DNA of 64,000 bases from Bin80 sp965219915. GTDB taxonomy: Bacteria > Bacteroidota > Rhodothermia > Rhodothermales > Bin80. Below, in pieces: positions 62,342 through 64,000 of the stretch. The notes beneath the pieces were generated by a model. The model searched no databases. It was not told the DNA's origin and saw only the letters and a list, made by a program, of their open reading frames with translations. How positions within the stretch are numbered: position 1 is the first letter of the stretch; the number at the start of each line of letters is the position of its first letter. The position numbers were made by a program, and so were the translations under genes. Where the stretch lies: contig OZ244794.1 in NCBI GenBank assembly GCA_965219915.1, positions 2,046,001 through 2,110,000 on the forward strand, written 5' to 3'.

Positions 62342-62388
62342 CAATAGTTAATTTGGTACCGAAGATCAGTACCTTAGCAAATTTGTGC

Positions 62389-63147
62389 ATGCGTTACTTG
62401 TTGCTTTCCGCGGTAGCCATTTGCTGCATCGCACATCTAGATTCGTATGCCCTGCAGGCACCTACGAGCGATGACTTGGATGCAGAGAGTCTCTACTACG
62501 TGACCGGCCGCAAAACAAGCCTGTATCGGGATATCGAAAGATCGAAGCCTTATGTGCGACTTGCTTTCAGGGAGCCGGTCACGTTTCTCTCCCTTGAAGG
62601 CTCCGCTATGCGCGTACGCACAATGGACGGTGCAACAGGATACGTGAAAGAGGACGAAGTTTCGAATATTTGGATCTTCGTGTCAAAACGGCGCAAACTT
62701 GTAACACTTCATCGTGGCTTGGAAGTTGTGAGTGAGTTCAGAGCAGACTTTGGTTACAATGCCTATTCAGATAAGGAGATATTGGGAACGGAGGGTAATC
62801 CCGATCACTGGCGGACCCCCGAAGGAGCGTTCTATGTTGTAAGAAAGAATCCGTACAGTCAATTTCACAGAGCTTTTCTGCTTAATTATCCCAACGCAGA
62901 GGATGCTGCAAGAGGACTACGCGATGGTTTGATCAGTCAGCATCAATTTGATACGATCATGCAATCCGAAAGAAGAGGCATCGCGCCCCCCATGGGTACT
63001 CCACTTGGGGGCATGATCGAGATTCATGGCCATGGTACAGGCTTGTCCTCGAACTGGACCCAGGGATGTGTAGCAGTCCGTGATGAAGACATGGATTTCA
63101 TGTGGACCTACGTGACGGAAGGGACGCCAGTTGTAATAGAGAAGTAG
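62389..63147 (+). CDS. L,D-transpeptidase (YkuD) with SH3-like domain
   Basis: A 252-residue exported protein. A signal peptide (MRYLLLSAVAICCIAHL, possibly cleaved near SYALQAP) is followed by an SH3-like segment (about residues 35-95) and a YkuD catalytic domain. The active-site motif is EIHGHGTGLSSNWTQGCVAV (about residues 208-227, catalytic Cys and His); a Thr replaces the more common Ser before QGC. These enzymes form 3-3 cross-links or attach proteins to peptidoglycan. ATG 62389 is chosen over an earlier TTG. The methyltransferase gene starts 6 bp later. Confidence 0.88.
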   Translation: MRYLLLSAVAICCIAHLDSYALQAPTSDDLDAESLYYVTGRKTSLYRDIERSKPYVRLAFREPVTFLSLEGSAMRVRTMDGATGYVKEDEVSNIWIFVSKRRKLVTLHRGLEVVSEFRADFGYNAYSDKEILGTEGNPDHWRTPEGAFYVVRKNPYSQFHRAFLLNYPNAEDAARGLRDGLISQHQFDTIMQSERRGIAPPMGTPLGGMIEIHGHGTGLSSNWTQGCVAVRDEDMDFMWTYVTEGTPVVIEK

Positions 63148-63153
63148 ACTAGT

Positions 63154-63795
63154 ATGACCGGATACAATCGTGCAAATAGGCAAAAGCATTCACGTAAAGA
63201 CCCGATTTCGCGTTGGCACGTGCGAAGTATGATGGAAGTAATCTATCAACTCGTCGAGAGTACGAACCCAGAAACATTGTTGGATGCGGGATGCGGAGAG
63301 GGATTTGTAAGTCAGTACCTTGCAATGCGCAATGGCTCAATGAGTATTACGGGGGTAGATGTCCAACCCCAGGCCATTGAATTTGCGAAGGATAATTTCG
63401 GAGAAACGGTGACTTACAGGTTGGGGAGTCTGTATGCTCTCCCTTTTTCGGATAACTCATTTGATACAGTGGTCTGTAGTCAGGTTCTTGAACATTTGGA
63501 CGATGTTGAGACTGCTATGGCCGAACTTAAGCGTGTTGCGAGGCGCTTTGTCGTAATCACAGTACCTCGTGAGCCTTATTTTAAATTTGTCAACGACTTT
63601 GCTCGGGCAATTCGCTTCAGCGAAGATCCGGGTCATGTAAATTTCTGGACCAGTTCAGACTTTCAGAAATTTATTGGAGTACACTTCAGGCAACCGAGGT
63701 TCATTCGAAAACATGTGATCTATCAGTTTTCTGTCGCACCGGTTGATTCCAAAATGAATCCTTTAAGCCGGATGAGGCGTAAAGATGAGGTATGA
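63154..63795 (+). CDS. Class I SAM-dependent methyltransferase
   Basis: A 213-residue methyltransferase. Motif I is LLDAGCGEGFVSQYL (about residues 41-55), the acidic loop is ITGVDVQPQAIEFAKDNF, and motif IV/post-I region is FDTVVCSQVLEHLDDVETAM, as in Methyltransf_11 enzymes acting on small molecules or lipids. Substrate is not evident. It lies 6 bp after the L,D-transpeptidase gene and 30 bp before the NfeD-like gene, so the three may be co-transcribed. Confidence 0.88.
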   Translation: MTGYNRANRQKHSRKDPISRWHVRSMMEVIYQLVESTNPETLLDAGCGEGFVSQYLAMRNGSMSITGVDVQPQAIEFAKDNFGETVTYRLGSLYALPFSDNSFDTVVCSQVLEHLDDVETAMAELKRVARRFVVITVPREPYFKFVNDFARAIRFSEDPGHVNFWTSSDFQKFIGVHFRQPRFIRKHVIYQFSVAPVDSKMNPLSRMRRKDEV

Positions 63796-63825
63796 GTTTG
63801 GTATTACTGGACTAGTCCGAATAAA

Positions 63826-64000
63826 GTGAACAAGTCACTGCTGCTCTTATTGCCCTTACTTGTGCCTTCTGCTCTCGCTCAGGAACGCGCACCTAAACCC
63901 CTGGAGCTGAATCCAGGCACTGGGGAAGGTCCTGTGTTTGTAGTGCCGGTCAACGGAATGATTGATAACGGCTTGGCACGCTACATTGACCGGGCTGTGG
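63826..64000 (+). CDS. NfeD/ClpP-class membrane serine protease, N-terminal part (3' end outside window)
   Basis: A frame starting GTG 63826 and open to the window end. It has a signal peptide (KSLLLLLPLLVPSALAQ), a short linker, and VFVVPVNGMIDNGLARYID, the start of the ClpP-class domain of NfeD-type proteases. No better start is available before the upstream in-frame stop (63793-63795). The serine nucleophile and NfeD membrane domain lie outside the window. Confidence 0.75.
   Translation, partial: MNKSLLLLLPLLVPSALAQERAPKPLELNPGTGEGPVFVVPVNGMIDNGLARYIDRAV

Noticed and set aside
1..64000. CRISPR array, prophage or toxin-antitoxin system
   Set aside because: No regularly spaced repeats, phage structural genes, or small paired toxin-antitoxin frames were recognised.

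Overview
This 64 kb window is a bacterial chromosome segment with roughly balanced base composition, dense gene packing and mostly housekeeping content. It most likely comes from the Rhodothermia (Rhodothermota/Bacteroidota side of the FCB group), probably marine. The strongest pointer is the complex I block nuoJ-K-L-M-(nhaD)-(pcd)-nuoN: from memory, nhaD and pcd homologues have been described among the complex I genes of Rhodothermus marinus. Supporting signs are DUF5916 outer-membrane proteins, a YtxJ bacilliredoxin (bacillithiol), a Bacteroidota-style RicT next to holB, generally weak Shine-Dalgarno sites, and two candidate TTG / TAnnTTTG promoters. Phylum-level placement is fairly safe; genus cannot be read from this sequence.

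Layout. 0-7.6 kb: a carbohydrate and envelope module with a truncated DUF5916 barrel, two Tat-exported Gfo/Idh/MocA oxidoreductases, a small lipoprotein, a lipoprotein aldose 1-epimerase and a secreted beta-propeller. 8-14.7 kb (mostly minus strand): a trans-sulfuration PLP enzyme, PhzF, two closely related ECF sigma factors flanking a DUF971 protein, an Smr protein and malate dehydrogenase. 14.7-25.6 kb (plus): a DnaQ-exonuclease/GIY-YIG fusion, the distal complex I operon with its antiporter and pterin dehydratase, and superoxide dismutase with a clear terminator. 25.6-29 kb: the only accessory-looking stretch, with a decayed IS4/IS1634-type transposase, a GC-rich MscS channel, a strong terminator, and a NYN-domain gene carrying three in-frame stop codons but no frameshift, followed by nested inverted repeats. 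29-33.9 kb (minus): an apparent operon of a DoxX-esterase fusion, a full-length DUF5916 protein and a cytochrome c/Vgb-propeller protein.

34-43 kb: core genes tatD, dnaK, pgsA, pyrE (no usual start codon), cinA, recA, a TlpA-like lipoprotein overlapping ytxJ, and an M3 peptidase. 43.6-49.2 kb (minus): a large secreted LVIVD-repeat protein, DAHP synthase, nagB and accD. 49.3-57.5 kb: an EF-G-like GTPase with a changed G4 motif, an amidase, ricT, holB, tRNA-Met(CAU), a lone GroES-like protein and a sodium:solute symporter. 58-60 kb: a two-gene ABC exporter. 60.5-64 kb: a diphthine-ammonia-ligase-like ATP pyrophosphatase, fabI, an L,D-transpeptidase, a methyltransferase and the start of a secreted NfeD/ClpP-class protease.

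No CRISPR array, intact prophage, intact insertion sequence or clear defence system was seen. The least ordinary items are the triple-stop NYN gene in its small island, the DoxX-esterase fusion, the twin sigma factors with opposite C-terminal tails, and the pyrE start.
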